NCBI RefSeq assembly: GCF_001426705.1
Contig: NZ_LMFC01000001.1
Coordinates: 1,081,354-1,145,353 of the forward strand
DNA length: 64,000 bases
Reading direction: 5' to 3'
DNA from: Cellulomonas sp. Root485
GTDB taxonomy: Bacteria; Actinomycetota; Actinomycetes; Actinomycetales; Cellulomonadaceae
Under the pieces are notes generated by a model, which was not told where the DNA came from, searched no databases, and worked only from the letters and a program-made list of their open reading frames with translations. Within the stretch, counting starts at the first letter, position 1; each line of letters starts with the position of its first letter. A program made the position numbers and the translations under genes. This document shows, piece after piece, positions 1 through 9,300 of this stretch.

Positions 1-1438
1 CGAAGCCGCCCAGCTGGCGGCGACGCTCGAGCAGGTACTGGATGCCCTCGTCGTCGGCCCCCGGGTGGAAGTACGGCGGGACGTACGGGTTCTCGTCGAT
101 CTGCTCGTCCGTGATCGGGATGTGCAGCGAGTCGCGCAGCGTCTTGAGGTCGTCGGACTTGAGCTTCTTCATCTGGTGCGTGGCGTTGCGGCCCGCGAAC
201 CCGGACCCCAGGCCGTAGCCCTTGATGGTGTGGGCCAGGATGACCGTCGGCTGCCCCGTGTGCTCGCGGGCGGCCTTGTAGGCGGCGTAGATCTTGCGGT
301 AGTCGTGCCCGCCGCGCTTGAGCGCCCAGATCTCGTCGTCGGACATCTTCTCGACGAGCTGCTTGGTCCGCGGGTCGCGGCCGAAGAAGTGCTCGCGGAT
401 GAACGCGCCGCTCTCGGCGCGGTACGTCTGGAAGTCGCCGTCGGGCGTCGTGTTCATCAGGTTGACGAGCGCGCGGTCCTTGTCGGCGTTGAGCAGCGCG
501 TCCCACTCGCGGCCCCAGATCACCTTGATGACGTTCCAGCCGGCGCCGCGGAACTGCGCCTCGAGCTCCTGGATGATCTTGCCGTTGCCGCGGACGGGGC
601 CGTCGAGCCGCTGCAGGTTGCAGTTGACGACGAACGTCAGGTTGTCCAGACCCTGCTGGCCGGCCAGCTGGAGCATGCCGCGCGACTCGGGCTCGTCCAT
701 CTCACCGTCGCCGAGGAACGCCCAGACGTCCTGCTGGCTGGTGTCCTTGATGCCCCGCAGGTGCAGGTAGCGGTTGGTCCACGCCTGGTAGATGGCGGAC
801 GCCGGGCCGAGGCCCATCGAGACCGTCGGGAACTCCCACAGGTCCGGTGCGAGGCGCGGGTGCGGGTAGGACGGCAGGCCGCCGCCCGGGTGGGACAGCT
901 CCTGGCGGAACCCGTCCAGCTGGTGGGCCGAGAGCCGGCCCTCGAGGTAGGCGCGGGCGTAGACGCCGGGGGAGGCGTGGCCCTGGAAGTAGACCTGGTC
1001 ACCGCCGCCCGGGTGGTCCTTGCCACGGAAGAAGTGGTTGAGGCCCACCTCGGTGAGCGTCGCGACCGACGCGTACGAGGAGATGTGCCCGCCGACGCCG
1101 ATGCCGGGTCGCTGCGCCCGTGTGACCATCACCGCGGCGTTCCAGCGGATCCACGAGCGGTAGCGGCGCTCCAGCGCCTCGTCCCCCGGGAAGTAGGGCT
1201 CGTCGTGCACCGCGATGGTGTTGACGTAGGGCGTGTTGAGCGAGGCCGGGATGGCCACGTTCCGCTGTCGCGCGTGCCGCAGCATGCTCAGCAGCACATA
1301 GCGCGCGCGAGGGCCGCCCTTCTCGTCGATGAGCCCGTCGAGGGACTCCACCCACTCGCCGGTCTCGTCCGGATCGATGTCCGGCACCTGGCTGAGCAGG
1401 CCACCGATGAGCGGTCCTGTCTCGTCGATCGAAGCCAC
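1..1438 (-). CDS. aceE: Pyruvate dehydrogenase E1 component, homodimeric type (C-terminal part outside window)
   Basis: Thiamine-diphosphate decarboxylase of the pyruvate dehydrogenase complex, oxidising pyruvate and passing the acetyl group to the lipoyl E2. The visible 479 codons include the ThDP/Mg signature [10 protein letters not shown] (about residues 243-252) followed about 30 residues later by NCNLQRLDG, and the family motif [14 protein letters not shown]. The start is the GTG at 1438-1436, preceded on the minus strand by AAGGAG with a short spacer; it gives the usual [14 protein letters not shown] N terminus. The gene runs off the left edge, so roughly the last half (family length about 900 residues) is missing. 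The E2 partner candidate lies at the far right edge and lipA/lipB are also in the window. Identity is very secure. Confidence 0.97.
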   Translation of the reverse strand, partial: MASIDETGPLIGGLLSQVPDIDPDETGEWVESLDGLIDEKGGPRARYVLLSMLRHARQRNVAIPASLNTPYVNTIAVHDEPYFPGDEALERRYRSWIRWNAAVMVTRAQRPGIGVGGHISSYASVATLTEVGLNHFFRGKDHPGGGDQVYFQGHASPGVYARAYLEGRLSAHQLDGFRQELSHPGGGLPSYPHPRLAPDLWEFPTVSMGLGPASAIYQAWTNRYLHLRGIKDTSQQDVWAFLGDGEMDEPESRGMLQLAGQQGLDNLTFVVNCNLQRLDGPVRGNGKIIQELEAQFRGAGWNVIKVIWGREWDALLNADKDRALVNLMNTTPDGDFQTYRAESGAFIREHFFGRDPRTKQLVEKMSDDEIWALKRGGHDYRKIYAAYKAAREHTGQPTVILAHTIKGYGLGSGFAGRNATHQMKKLKSDDLKTLRDSLHIPITDEQIDENPYVPPYFHPGADDEGIQYLLERRRQLGGF

Positions 1439-1759
1439 CAGCGCTCCTTGCCTCTCGTCCGCGCGCACGAGCCCGGTCGGCATCGGCGGCGCATCTGGCC
1501 CGACCCCAGCGCGCGCGCCGGTGTGGGCGGCGACGACGGGTGCGGGTAGTCGACCCATTCTCTGACCCCACGGGCCCGAAAGTCACACCGAGTACCAGGA
1601 ACGTCCACGTGACGTCCGCGACAGTGGGCCGCGCGACCGCGCGACACCATCATCCGTGCAGGTCTTGCGTGCGCCCGCCCGGGTGCGGTGGGCTAGCGTG
1701 TGCGGCAATGATCAGGCGCTCCCGGACGGGGTCGCCGAGACGGAGGGAGCGGTCCGGAC
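1439..1759. other. Intergenic region between divergent aceE and DUF3052 gene
   Basis: About 320 bases with no credible gene. It must hold the divergent promoters of aceE and the DUF3052 gene. A TAGCGT hexamer at 1692-1697 fits an actinobacterial -10 element for the plus-strand gene, which would give a leader of about 55 nt. No convincing operator or RNA structure was recognised. Confidence 0.4.
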
Positions 1760-2182
1760 GTGTCATCCACCGCGGACGAAGGCGCGTCGCAGACGGCCGC
1801 CCGCTTGGGCTTCACCTCGGGCCAGGTGGTCCAGGAGTTCGGCTACGACGACGACGTGGACGACGAGCTGCGCGCCAGCCTGGAGACCGTCACCGGCACG
1901 GAGCTGGTCGACGAGGAGTACGACGATGTCACCGACGGCGCCGTCATCTGGTTCCGCGACGGCGACGGTGACCTCACCGACGCGCTCGTCGACGCCATGA
2001 CCGTGCTGGACGACGGCGGCCCCATCTGGGTCCTCACGCCCAAGGCCGGCCGTCCCGGGCACGTGTCCCACAGCGACATCGAGGAGGCGGCGACGACCTC
2101 CGGGCTGCACGCCATGAGCACCTTCTCGATCGCACCCGACTGGTCCGCCACCCGGCTCGGCGCGCGCGGCCGCGGCCGCTGA
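1760..2182 (+). CDS. DUF3052 family protein
   Basis: Conserved actinobacterial protein of unknown function, 140 residues, acidic and soluble. It begins at GTG with a purine-rich GGAG upstream. The central part has the family features: GFTSGQVVQEFGYDDDVD near residues 17-34, DGAVIWFRDGDGDL, and a C-terminal DWSATRL. It lies between aceE and an AhpE-type peroxiredoxin, the same neighbourhood as the M. tuberculosis homologue (Rv2239c, from memory), so it belongs to the ancestral block. Biochemical role is not known, and none is inferred beyond that. Confidence 0.85.
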   Translation: MSSTADEGASQTAARLGFTSGQVVQEFGYDDDVDDELRASLETVTGTELVDEEYDDVTDGAVIWFRDGDGDLTDALVDAMTVLDDGGPIWVLTPKAGRPGHVSHSDIEEAATTSGLHAMSTFSIAPDWSATRLGARGRGR

Positions 2183-2223
2183 CCGTCGCCGGCCCACGGA
2201 TCGCACGGCTCGACGGTCGTTGT

Positions 2224-2229
2224 TACAGT
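2224..2229 (+). promoter_or_regulatory. -10 element TACAGT for a leaderless ahpE transcript
   Basis: TANNNT hexamer ending 7 nt before the ATG at 2237. This is the spacing at which actinobacterial transcription starts on or next to the start codon. No Shine-Dalgarno sequence lies in between, supporting leaderless translation. Confidence 0.6.
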
Positions 2230-2236
2230 CCGCGCC

Positions 2237-2716
2237 ATGGACTCCACCGCCCGCACCACGCCCCCGATCGGCGCACCCGCCCCGGAGTTCTCGCTCCCCG
2301 ACACCCACGGCACGCCCGTGACCCTCAGCGGGCTGGGGGGCGGCCCCGTGGTGATCGTCTTCGTCCCGTTCGCGTTCTCCGGTACGTGCACCGGTGAGCT
2401 GTGCGAGCTGCGGGACAACATCAAGGAGTTCGAGGAGGCCGGCGTCCACGTCCTGGTCGTGTCGTGCGACCCGGGCCACTCGCTGCGCGCGTGGGCGGCC
2501 CAGGAGGGCTTCGGGTTCGACCTGCTCTCCGACTTCTGGCCGCACGGCGAGGTGGCACGCGCGTACGGCGTCTTCGACGACACCCGGGGCTTCGCGGTGC
2601 GCGGCAGCTTCCTGGTCGACGCCGAGGGTGTGCTGCGCTGGAGCCTGGTCAACCCTCCCGGGCGGGCTCGCGACTTCGGGTCCTACCGCGCGGCGCTGGC
2701 GGACCTCGCCGCCTGA
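2237..2716 (+). CDS. ahpE: AhpE-type peroxiredoxin
   Basis: Thiol peroxidase of the AhpC/TSA superfamily, 159 residues, reducing hydroperoxides in the cytoplasm. The peroxidatic site reads PFAFSGTC (Cys51), matching the PLAFTGIC of mycobacterial AhpE. An additional Cys56 sits five residues downstream, the place where BCP-type enzymes keep a resolving cysteine, so a 2-Cys mechanism is possible. Downstream DPGHSLRAWA and the VRGSFLVDAEGVLR strand fit the fold. Start is the ATG directly after a TACAGT -10 element. Position next to the DUF3052 gene and aceE matches the mycobacterial arrangement. A strong hairpin follows the stop. Confidence 0.92.
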   Translation: MDSTARTTPPIGAPAPEFSLPDTHGTPVTLSGLGGGPVVIVFVPFAFSGTCTGELCELRDNIKEFEEAGVHVLVVSCDPGHSLRAWAAQEGFGFDLLSDFWPHGEVARAYGVFDDTRGFAVRGSFLVDAEGVLRWSLVNPPGRARDFGSYRAALADLAA

Positions 2717-2749
2717 CGACGGCCCGCGCCGGTATCCTTGGCGACCGTC

Positions 2750-2774
2750 GAGCCGCCCGCGCACCGGGCGGCTC
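2750..2774 (+). terminator. 10-bp hairpin between ahpE and tRNA-Val
   Basis: Perfect 10-base inverted repeat GAGCCGCCCG / CGGGCGGCTC with a 5-base loop, ending 2 nt before the mature tRNA. It may terminate ahpE transcripts, or be a 5' leader hairpin of the tRNA precursor if transcription starts after the TATCCT at 2733-2738. It has no T-tract. Confidence 0.5.
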
Positions 2775-2776
2775 TG

Positions 2777-2850
2777 GGGCCTGTAGCTCAGCTGGTCAGA
2801 GCGCCGCGCTTACACCGCGGAGGTCGCCGGTTCGAAACCGGCCGGGCCCA
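2777..2850 (+). tRNA. tRNA-Val (anticodon UAC)
   Basis: Complete cloverleaf. The acceptor arms GGGCCTG/CGGGCCC pair with one G-U. The D-stem is GCTC/GAGC, the anticodon stem CCGCG/CGCGG with loop CTTACAC (anticodon TAC at 2811-2813), and the T-stem GCCGG/CCGGC with TTCGAAA. The discriminator is A; the CCA end is not encoded. It marks the left border of the nitrate/nitrite block. No duplicated 3' end (attR-like) was found in the window. Confidence 0.97.
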
Positions 2851-2855
2851 CACCA

Positions 2856-2891
2856 CAGCGTCGCCGCCGCGGCACTGCGACGGCGACGCTG
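2856..2891. terminator. Bidirectional hairpin between tRNA-Val and the nar operon
   Basis: Perfect 11-base inverted repeat CAGCGTCGCCG / CGGCGACGCTG with a 14-base loop. It sits between the tRNA and the stop of the convergent DUF2249 gene, so it is well placed to end both transcripts. It lacks a T-run, as many high-GC terminators do. Confidence 0.6.
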
Positions 2892-2903
2892 GGCTCGGTG
2901 ACG

Positions 2904-3206
2904 TCACCCCAGGCGGGTCAGGCGGACGTGCCAGGCGTCCGGACCGTCCACCAGCACCTCGACGTCGATTACGGCGCGCTCGCGCAGCTGCGCGATGAGC
3001 GGGCGGGGCAGGTGCGGGGCGACGAGGACGAGCGACCCGCCGGGCGGGATCGCCTCGAACGCGCCGAAGACGGTCGCGTGCCGGATGGCGTGCGGGATCG
3101 GGCGGACGTCGAGCACCGGGTCGGCCTCGTCGTGGCCGCCGCAGCCGCAGGAGTGGCCGGCGGGCTCGGGGGCGGTGGGCAGGATCTCGACGTGCTCGGC
3201 GGTCAT
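2904..3206 (-). CDS. DUF2249 domain protein, last gene of the nar operon
   Basis: 100-residue cytoplasmic protein of the DUF2249 family. The C-terminal half shows the typical pattern: DVRPIPHAIRHATVFGAFEAI, PGGSLVLVAPHLPRPL, then a final WHVRLTRLG. The N terminus has a possible metal-binding stretch, HSCGCGGHDE (about residues 18-27), which is Cys/His rich. It starts 28 nt after narI behind a good GAGGAGA ribosome site, so it belongs to the nar transcript. DUF2249 proteins recur near denitrification and NO-related genes; a redox or metal role is plausible but unproven. Confidence 0.85.
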   Translation of the reverse strand: MTAEHVEILPTAPEPAGHSCGCGGHDEADPVLDVRPIPHAIRHATVFGAFEAIPPGGSLVLVAPHLPRPLIAQLRERAVIDVEVLVDGPDAWHVRLTRLG

Positions 3207-3234
3207 GGTCTCTCCTCGGGGTGGGTGATGCGGG

Positions 3235-3984
3235 TCAGCGGGGTGCGCCGGGGCGCTCGACGCGCTCCCAGCCGCGTCGTGGGGCGCGGTTGCCCAGGCG
3301 GTCGTCGTCGCGGGTCCGGTAGACGATGTAGGGCCGCGTGACGTAGCCGAGCGGCGCGGAGAACACGTGCACCAGCCGCGTGAACGGCCAGAGGCCGAAC
3401 AGCGCGAGGGCGCACAGGATGTGCAGCTGGAACGCCACGGGCACGTCGGCCATCAGGGCGGGGTCGGGCTGGAACGTCAGCAGCCCGCGCACCCACGGCG
3501 ACACCGAGCCGCGGTAGTCGTAGGCGTCGCCGAGCACCTGGAACATGACGGTGGCGGCGGTGCCGAACGCCAGGGTCGCGCCGAGTACCACGTACATGAG
3601 CTTGTCCATGCGGGTCGTGGCCAGGAAGACGGGTCCGACGGTCCGGCGGCGGTAGACGAGGATCGCGAGCCCGGCGAGCGTGAGCACCGCGGCGATGGTG
3701 CCGGCCCAGGTGGCGACCAGGTGGTACGCGTGCTCCGTGACGCCGACGGCCTCGAGCCACGTCCGGGGGATCAGCAGACCGACGACGTGCCCGCCGATCA
3801 CCATGAGGATCCCGATGTGGAACATCGGCGACCCGGCCCGCAGCAGGCGCGACTCGTAGACCTGCGACGAGCGGGTGGTCCAGCCGAAACGGTCGTACCG
3901 GTACCGCCACAGGTGGCCGACGACGAACACGGCCCCGGCGACGTACGGGAGCACCACCCACAGCAGGATGTCGCGCGTCGTCAT
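3235..3984 (-). CDS. narI: Respiratory nitrate reductase gamma subunit (cytochrome b)
   Basis: Membrane diheme b subunit that oxidises quinol and delivers electrons to NarH. It is 249 residues with about five hydrophobic segments. The four heme-ligand histidines have the family spacing: His56/His66 in FHIGILMVIGGH and His188/His206 in the LH...VH pair, 10 and 18 residues apart as in E. coli NarI. The start is the ATG at 3984, which overlaps the narJ stop as ATGA; a longer upstream reading in this frame is only narJ shadow. It follows narJ and precedes the DUF2249 gene. Confidence 0.96.
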   Translation of the reverse strand: MTTRDILLWVVLPYVAGAVFVVGHLWRYRYDRFGWTTRSSQVYESRLLRAGSPMFHIGILMVIGGHVVGLLIPRTWLEAVGVTEHAYHLVATWAGTIAAVLTLAGLAILVYRRRTVGPVFLATTRMDKLMYVVLGATLAFGTAATVMFQVLGDAYDYRGSVSPWVRGLLTFQPDPALMADVPVAFQLHILCALALFGLWPFTRLVHVFSAPLGYVTRPYIVYRTRDDDRLGNRAPRRGWERVERPGAPR

Positions 3985-4673
3985 GCCGGTACCTCCGAAC
4001 GGACGGTGGGGAACGGGAGCAGCGGTGCGGACAGGCCGACGGTCTCCGACGGCGGGCCGCTCGCGACCAGGTCGGCGAACCGCGCCGCGGTGGCGTCGTC
4101 GATCGGGGGCAGCGTGAGGCACACCGCGTCGAGCAGGTGCGCGTACGGGGTGCCCGCGTGGTGCAGGGCGGAGCGCAGGAGCTCGATCCCGGCACGGTGG
4201 GTGCCCAGCAGGGTGTCGGCGACCGGTCCCGGCTCACGCCCCGACAGCTCGAGGACGGTCGGCAGGTGGTCGGGCAGCTCGTCGTCCGGCGGCTCCCAGC
4301 CGCACGCGCGGTAGGCCTCGACGAACGTCACGAGCGCCATGCCGCGGCGCCGCGTGTCACCCGCCGCGTAGTACGTCAGGTAGAGCGCGCACCGACGGCG
4401 CAGGTCGAACGTCTCCACGTAGTGCGCCTGCTGGGTGTCGAGGTCGTGCGGCTCGACCGCGTCGAGGTACCGCGCGAACGCCGCCGCGACGTCGTCGGAC
4501 AGGATCCCGGTCGTGTCGCGCAGCAGCCCGTGCCGCTCGCGCAGCTCCGCCGTCGGGTACTCGAGCAGCAGCGACGCCGCCAGGTGCGCGATCACGCGCT
4601 GCCGCGGGTGCGCGTCGACGGGGTCGAGGAACGGCAGAGACGGCGCGCGGCCCGCGCCCGCTCGGCGCCTCAT
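3981..4673 (-). CDS. narJ: Nitrate reductase molybdenum cofactor assembly chaperone
   Basis: Dedicated chaperone of the TorD/NarJ family that binds apo-NarG for cofactor insertion and membrane docking; it is not part of the mature enzyme. 230 residues, largely helical. Recognisable stretches are LLLEYPTAELRERHGLL, HYVETFDLRRRCALYLTYY (about residues 84-102) and GDTRRRG. The start ATG overlaps the narH stop (ATGA) and the stop overlaps the narI start (ATGA), so the three genes are translationally coupled. Length is typical for the family. Confidence 0.96.
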   Translation of the reverse strand: MRRRAGAGRAPSLPFLDPVDAHPRQRVIAHLAASLLLEYPTAELRERHGLLRDTTGILSDDVAAAFARYLDAVEPHDLDTQQAHYVETFDLRRRCALYLTYYAAGDTRRRGMALVTFVEAYRACGWEPPDDELPDHLPTVLELSGREPGPVADTLLGTHRAGIELLRSALHHAGTPYAHLLDAVCLTLPPIDDATAARFADLVASGPPSETVGLSAPLLPFPTVRSEVPA

Positions 4674-6355
4674 GCGCCGGCCTCCGGTCCGTCGCCGTAG
4701 CCGTCGTGGCCGGGCTCCGGCGGGAACAGCCCGGGTGGGGCCCCGTTGCCGTCCCAGTTCAGCAGGTTGACGCGCGTGGGCTGCGACGGCCCCGCGGCCT
4801 TGTCCGCGGTCTGCCGGTTGCGCAGCGCGTGGAACGTCTCGACGGCGGCACGCACCGGGCGTCCCGACGACGAGCCGAACCGCCCGCCGCCGCCCATGCC
4901 GGGGCCGCCGTCGACGTCGAGCGAGCAGCCCGTCGCGGTCTCCTCGAGGGCGGCGGCGCTCTCGGCGTGCGCGGCGGGGATCACGTAGCGGTCCTCGTAC
5001 TTCGCGATGGCGAGCAGGCGATACATGCCCTCGATCTGTGCGGCGGTCATGCCGACCGACGCGGCGATGCGGGGGTCCTGCTCGGTCCCCAGGTTCACGT
5101 TGCGCATGTGCGCGCGCATCGCGGCGAGGCGCTGGAGCACGGCCGTGACCGGCGCCGTCTCGCCCGCCGTGAACAGGCCGGCCAGGTACTCCACGGGGAT
5201 CCGGAGCCGGTCGATGGCGGCGAACAGCGTCCGGGCGTCCTCGCCGTCGTTGCCCGACCCCGTGACGACGTCGACCACCGGCGACAGCGGCGGGATGTAC
5301 CAGACCATCGGCATGGTCCGGTACTCCGGGTGCAGCGGCAGCGCCACCTCGTAGGTGCTGATCAGGGACCAGATGGGGGAGCGCTGGGCGGCGTCGATCC
5401 AGTCGCGAGGGATGCCCTCGCGCTCGGCACCGGCGATGACCTCGGGGTCGTGCGGGTCCAGCAGCACGGACCGCTGGGCGGCCAGCAGCTCGGCGGGGTC
5501 CTCCACCGAGGCGGCCTCCAGGACGCGGTCGGCGTCGTACAGCACCAGCCCGAGGTAGCGCAGGCGGCCGACGCACGTCTCCGAGCAGACGGTCGGCAGC
5601 CCCACCTCGAGACGCGGGTAGCACATCGTGCACTTCTCGGCCTTGCCGGTCTTGTGGTTGAAGTAGACCTTCTTGTACGGGCAGCCGGACACGCACATGC
5701 GCCAGCCGCGGCACTGGTCCTGGTCGACGAGCACGATGCCGTCCTCGGCCCGCTTGTACATCGCGCCCGACGGGCACGACGCGACGCAGGACGGGTTCAG
5801 GCAGTGCTCGCAGATGCGCGGCAGGTAGAACATGAACGCCTGCTCGAGCTCGGCCGTGACGCTCTCGCTCATCTGCTTCAGGACCGGGTCGTCCTGCATG
5901 GTCTCCATCGACCCGCCGAGGTTGTCGTCCCAGTTCGCCGACCAGTGGATCTGCATCGCCTTGCCCGTGAGCAGCGACATGGGACGCGCGACGGGGGTGT
6001 GCTCGCCCTGCGGCGCCGAGAGCAGGGTGTCGTACTCGTAGGTCCACGGCTCGTAGTAGTCCTGGATCTCCGGCAGCCGGGGGTTCGAGAAGATGTGTGC
6101 GAGCTTGGTGAACCGGCCGCCCGACCGGAGCTTGAGGCGCCCGCGCTTGTTCCGGACCCAGCCGCCGCCCCACTTCTCCTGGTCCTCGTACCCGCGCGGG
6201 TAGCCGACGCCGGGCCGGGTCTCGACGTTGTTGAACCAGACGTACTCGACGCCCGTGCGGTTGGTCCACGCCTGCTTGCACGTGACCGAGCAGGTGTGGC
6301 ACCCGATGCACTTGTCGAGGTTCATCACCATCGCCATCTGCGCCATGACCTTCAT
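4670..6355 (-). CDS. narH: Respiratory nitrate reductase beta subunit (Fe-S protein)
   Basis: Electron-transfer subunit with four iron-sulfur clusters, linking NarI heme to NarG. 561 residues. Cluster motifs include CIGCHTCSVTC (Cys16, 19, 22, 26), CEHCLNPSCVASCPSG and CRGWRMCVSGCPYKK; in the last, Trp replaces the second cysteine, the hallmark of the [3Fe-4S] site in NarH. CTMCYPRLE follows. The C-terminal tail after about residue 480 is glycine-rich and variable. Start ATG lies 6 nt behind GGGGAG. The stop overlaps narJ. Confidence 0.97.
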   Translation of the reverse strand: MKVMAQMAMVMNLDKCIGCHTCSVTCKQAWTNRTGVEYVWFNNVETRPGVGYPRGYEDQEKWGGGWVRNKRGRLKLRSGGRFTKLAHIFSNPRLPEIQDYYEPWTYEYDTLLSAPQGEHTPVARPMSLLTGKAMQIHWSANWDDNLGGSMETMQDDPVLKQMSESVTAELEQAFMFYLPRICEHCLNPSCVASCPSGAMYKRAEDGIVLVDQDQCRGWRMCVSGCPYKKVYFNHKTGKAEKCTMCYPRLEVGLPTVCSETCVGRLRYLGLVLYDADRVLEAASVEDPAELLAAQRSVLLDPHDPEVIAGAEREGIPRDWIDAAQRSPIWSLISTYEVALPLHPEYRTMPMVWYIPPLSPVVDVVTGSGNDGEDARTLFAAIDRLRIPVEYLAGLFTAGETAPVTAVLQRLAAMRAHMRNVNLGTEQDPRIAASVGMTAAQIEGMYRLLAIAKYEDRYVIPAAHAESAAALEETATGCSLDVDGGPGMGGGGRFGSSSGRPVRAAVETFHALRNRQTADKAAGPSQPTRVNLLNWDGNGAPPGLFPPEPGHDGYGDGPEAGA

Positions 6356-6368
6356 GCGATGCTCCCCA

Positions 6369-9300
6369 TCAGTACGTCACGTCCTGCGAGCGACGGCGGA
6401 TCGTGGTGACCTCGTCGCGCTGGTTGCCCGTGGGGCCGAGGTAGTTGAACGCGAACGACAGCTGCGCGTACCCGCCGATCAGGTGCGACGGCTTGAGCAG
6501 GACGCGGGTCAGCGAGTTGTGGATGCCGCCACGCAGGCCGGAGGTCTCGGACCGGGGGACATCCACGGTGCGGTCCTTGGCGTGGTACATGAAGACCGTG
6601 CCCGCGGGCATCCGGTGGCTGACGATCGCGCGGGCGACGACGACGCCGTTGCGGTTGTAGGCCTCGATCCACTCGTTGTCGCGGACACCGATCGTCGTGG
6701 CGTCCTGCGGGGACATCCAGATGGTCGGACCGCCGCGGGACAGCGAGAGCATGAAGAGGTTGTCCTGGTACTCGGAGTGGATCGACCACTTGGAGTGCGG
6801 GGTCAGGTAGCGCACCGTCACCTCGGCGTGGCCCTCGGACCCCGGTGCTCCCGAGGGGTCCGTCGAGCCGAGGCGCTTGTCACCGAACAACCGGCCCAGG
6901 TCCAGTGGCGGCCGGTAGACGGGCAGGTTCTCGCCGAGCTCGCTCATCCAGTCGTGGTCGAGGAAGAAGTGCTGCCGGCCCGTGAGGGTGTGCCACGGCT
7001 TGAGCTGCTCGACGTTGATCGCGAACGCGGTGTACCGACGGCCGCCGTGCTCCGAGCCGGACCACTCGGGCGAGGTGATCACGGGCACGGGACGCGCCTG
7101 CACGTCGGGGAACGTGATCCGCTTGCCCTCGTGCTCGCGGGCGAGCCACGCGAGCTCGGTGCCCGACTGCTTCTCGACGTCCTCGAAACCCTGCACCGCG
7201 AGGCGACCGTTGGTCGTGCCCGAGAGCGCGAGGATCGTCTCGCAGACGTGCTGGGCGGTCGCGAGCCGGGGCCGGCCCGCGGCAGGGCCGTCGGTGACGA
7301 CCCCGTTGAGCCGGCCGAGCTCGGCGACCTCGGTGTCCGGCATGAACTTCACGCCCTTGGTCACCATGCCGGCCGTCGCGGTCAGCGGGCCGAGCGACGT
7401 GAGGCGGTCGGCCAGCGCGGGGTAGTCCCGCTCGACGACCACGAGCCTGGGCATCGTCACGCCGGGGACCAGGTCCTCGACGTCCCTGACGGTGCCGTGC
7501 GGGGTGGTCATCTCGTCCGGGGTGTCGTGCAGGAGCGGCACGGCGACGAGGTCCTCGCGCTTGCCGAGGTGCCCGACCGAGAGCTTCGAGACCGCCTTCG
7601 CGAGCGTGACGAAGATGTCGAAGTCCGTGCGGGTCTGCCACGGCGGGGCGATGGCCGGGTTGAACGAGTGCACGAACGGATGCATGTCCGTCGTGGACAG
7701 GTCGTGCTTCTCGTACCAGGTGGCGGCAGGCAGCACCACGTCGGAGAACAGGGTCGTCGACGTCATGCGGAAGTCGCTGGTGACGAGCAGGTCGAGCTTG
7801 CCGCGCGGCGCCTCGTCGTGCCAGGTCATCGTGTTCGGGCGACGGTCCGGGCCCGACTCCTCGGCCATGACGGCCGAGTCGGTGCCGAGCAGGTGGCGCA
7901 GGAAGTACTCGTTCCCCTTGCCCGACGACCCGAGGATGTTGGCCCGCCAGACCGTCAGCACCCGAGGGAAGTTCACCGGGTCGTCAGGGTCCTCGACGGC
8001 GAACTTCAGCCGGCCCTCGCGGAGCTCGTCGACGACGTGCGCCGCCGGGTCCTTGCCCGCGGCGCGAGCCTCGTCGATCAGCTCGAGCGGGTTGCGGTTG
8101 AACGTCGGATAGCTGGGCATCCACCCGCGCTTCGCGGACTCGACCAGGCAGTCGGCGGTGGTCCTGCCCGCGAACAGGCCCTCGGCCAGCGGCGATGCGA
8201 GCGCGTCGGCGGGCAGCCCGTCGTAGCGCCACTGGTCCGTGGCCAGGTACCAGAACGCGGTGCCGATCATCTGCCGTGGCGGTCGGACCCAGTCGAGGCC
8301 GAACGCGTACTGCGCCCAGCCGGTGACGGGCCGGCACTTCTCCTGGCCCACGTAGTGCGCCCAGCCGCCGCCGTTGACGCCCTGGCAGCCGGTCATCGTG
8401 ACGAGCGCGAGGAACGTGCGGTAGATCGTGTCGGAGTGGAACCAGTGGTTGGTGCCCGCGCCCATGAGGATCATCGAGCGGCCGCCCGACGCCTCGGCGT
8501 TCTCCGCGAACTCGCGCCCGATGCGCTCGGCCGCCGCGGCGGGCACGCCGGTGATCTCCTCCTGCCAGGCCGGCGTCCCGGGCGTGCTCGGGTCGTCGTA
8601 GCCGGTCGGCCAGGTGCCGGGCAGACCGACGCGGCCGACCCCGTACTGGGCGAGCAGGAGGTCGAACACCGTCGTGACCAGCGCGTCGCCGATGCGGGTC
8701 ACGGGCACGCCGCGGCGCACCACGCCTGCACCGCCGGTGTGCTCGCCGCCCGGTCCTTCGGGCGCCACGTCGAACCGCGGCAGGTCCACGGCGACGGCCG
8801 TTCCGTCGTGGGTGTCGAGGTCCGCCACGGACATCACCGGCCGGATCGTGCCCAGGTCCAGGTTCCAGGAGCCGGCCTGCGCCGCGTCGAACCGGTGCCC
8901 GAGGGTCCCGTTCGGCACGCGCGGGGAGCCGTCGGCGTCGAGCACGACGGTCATGAACGCGGCGTCCCTGCCGTGGGTGTCGCGCGGGACGCCGTCGGGT
9001 CCGGCGACCGGCCCGTCGACCTGGTCGGCCGTGAGGAACTTGTCGGGCACCCACGCGTCGCCGCGCTGCCGCAGCGTGATCAGGTGCGTCGCGTCGGTGT
9101 ACGTCGACATGTACTCGGCGAACCGTGCGGTGCGCCGCTCGACGAGGAACTCCCGCAGGATCACGTGCCCCATCGCGGTGGCCAGCGCGCCGTCGGTGCC
9201 CGGGTGCGGAGCGAGCCACTCGTCGGCGAACTTCGTGTTGTCGGCGTAGTCGGGGGAGACCGTGACGACCTTCTGGCCGCGGTAGCGCGCCTCGGTCATG

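Noticed and set aside
65..1549. Long plus-strand reading (494 codons) opposite aceE
   Set aside because: Arg/Val/Leu-rich low-complexity translation typical of the antisense frame of a GC-rich gene; the minus strand encodes an unmistakable pyruvate dehydrogenase E1.
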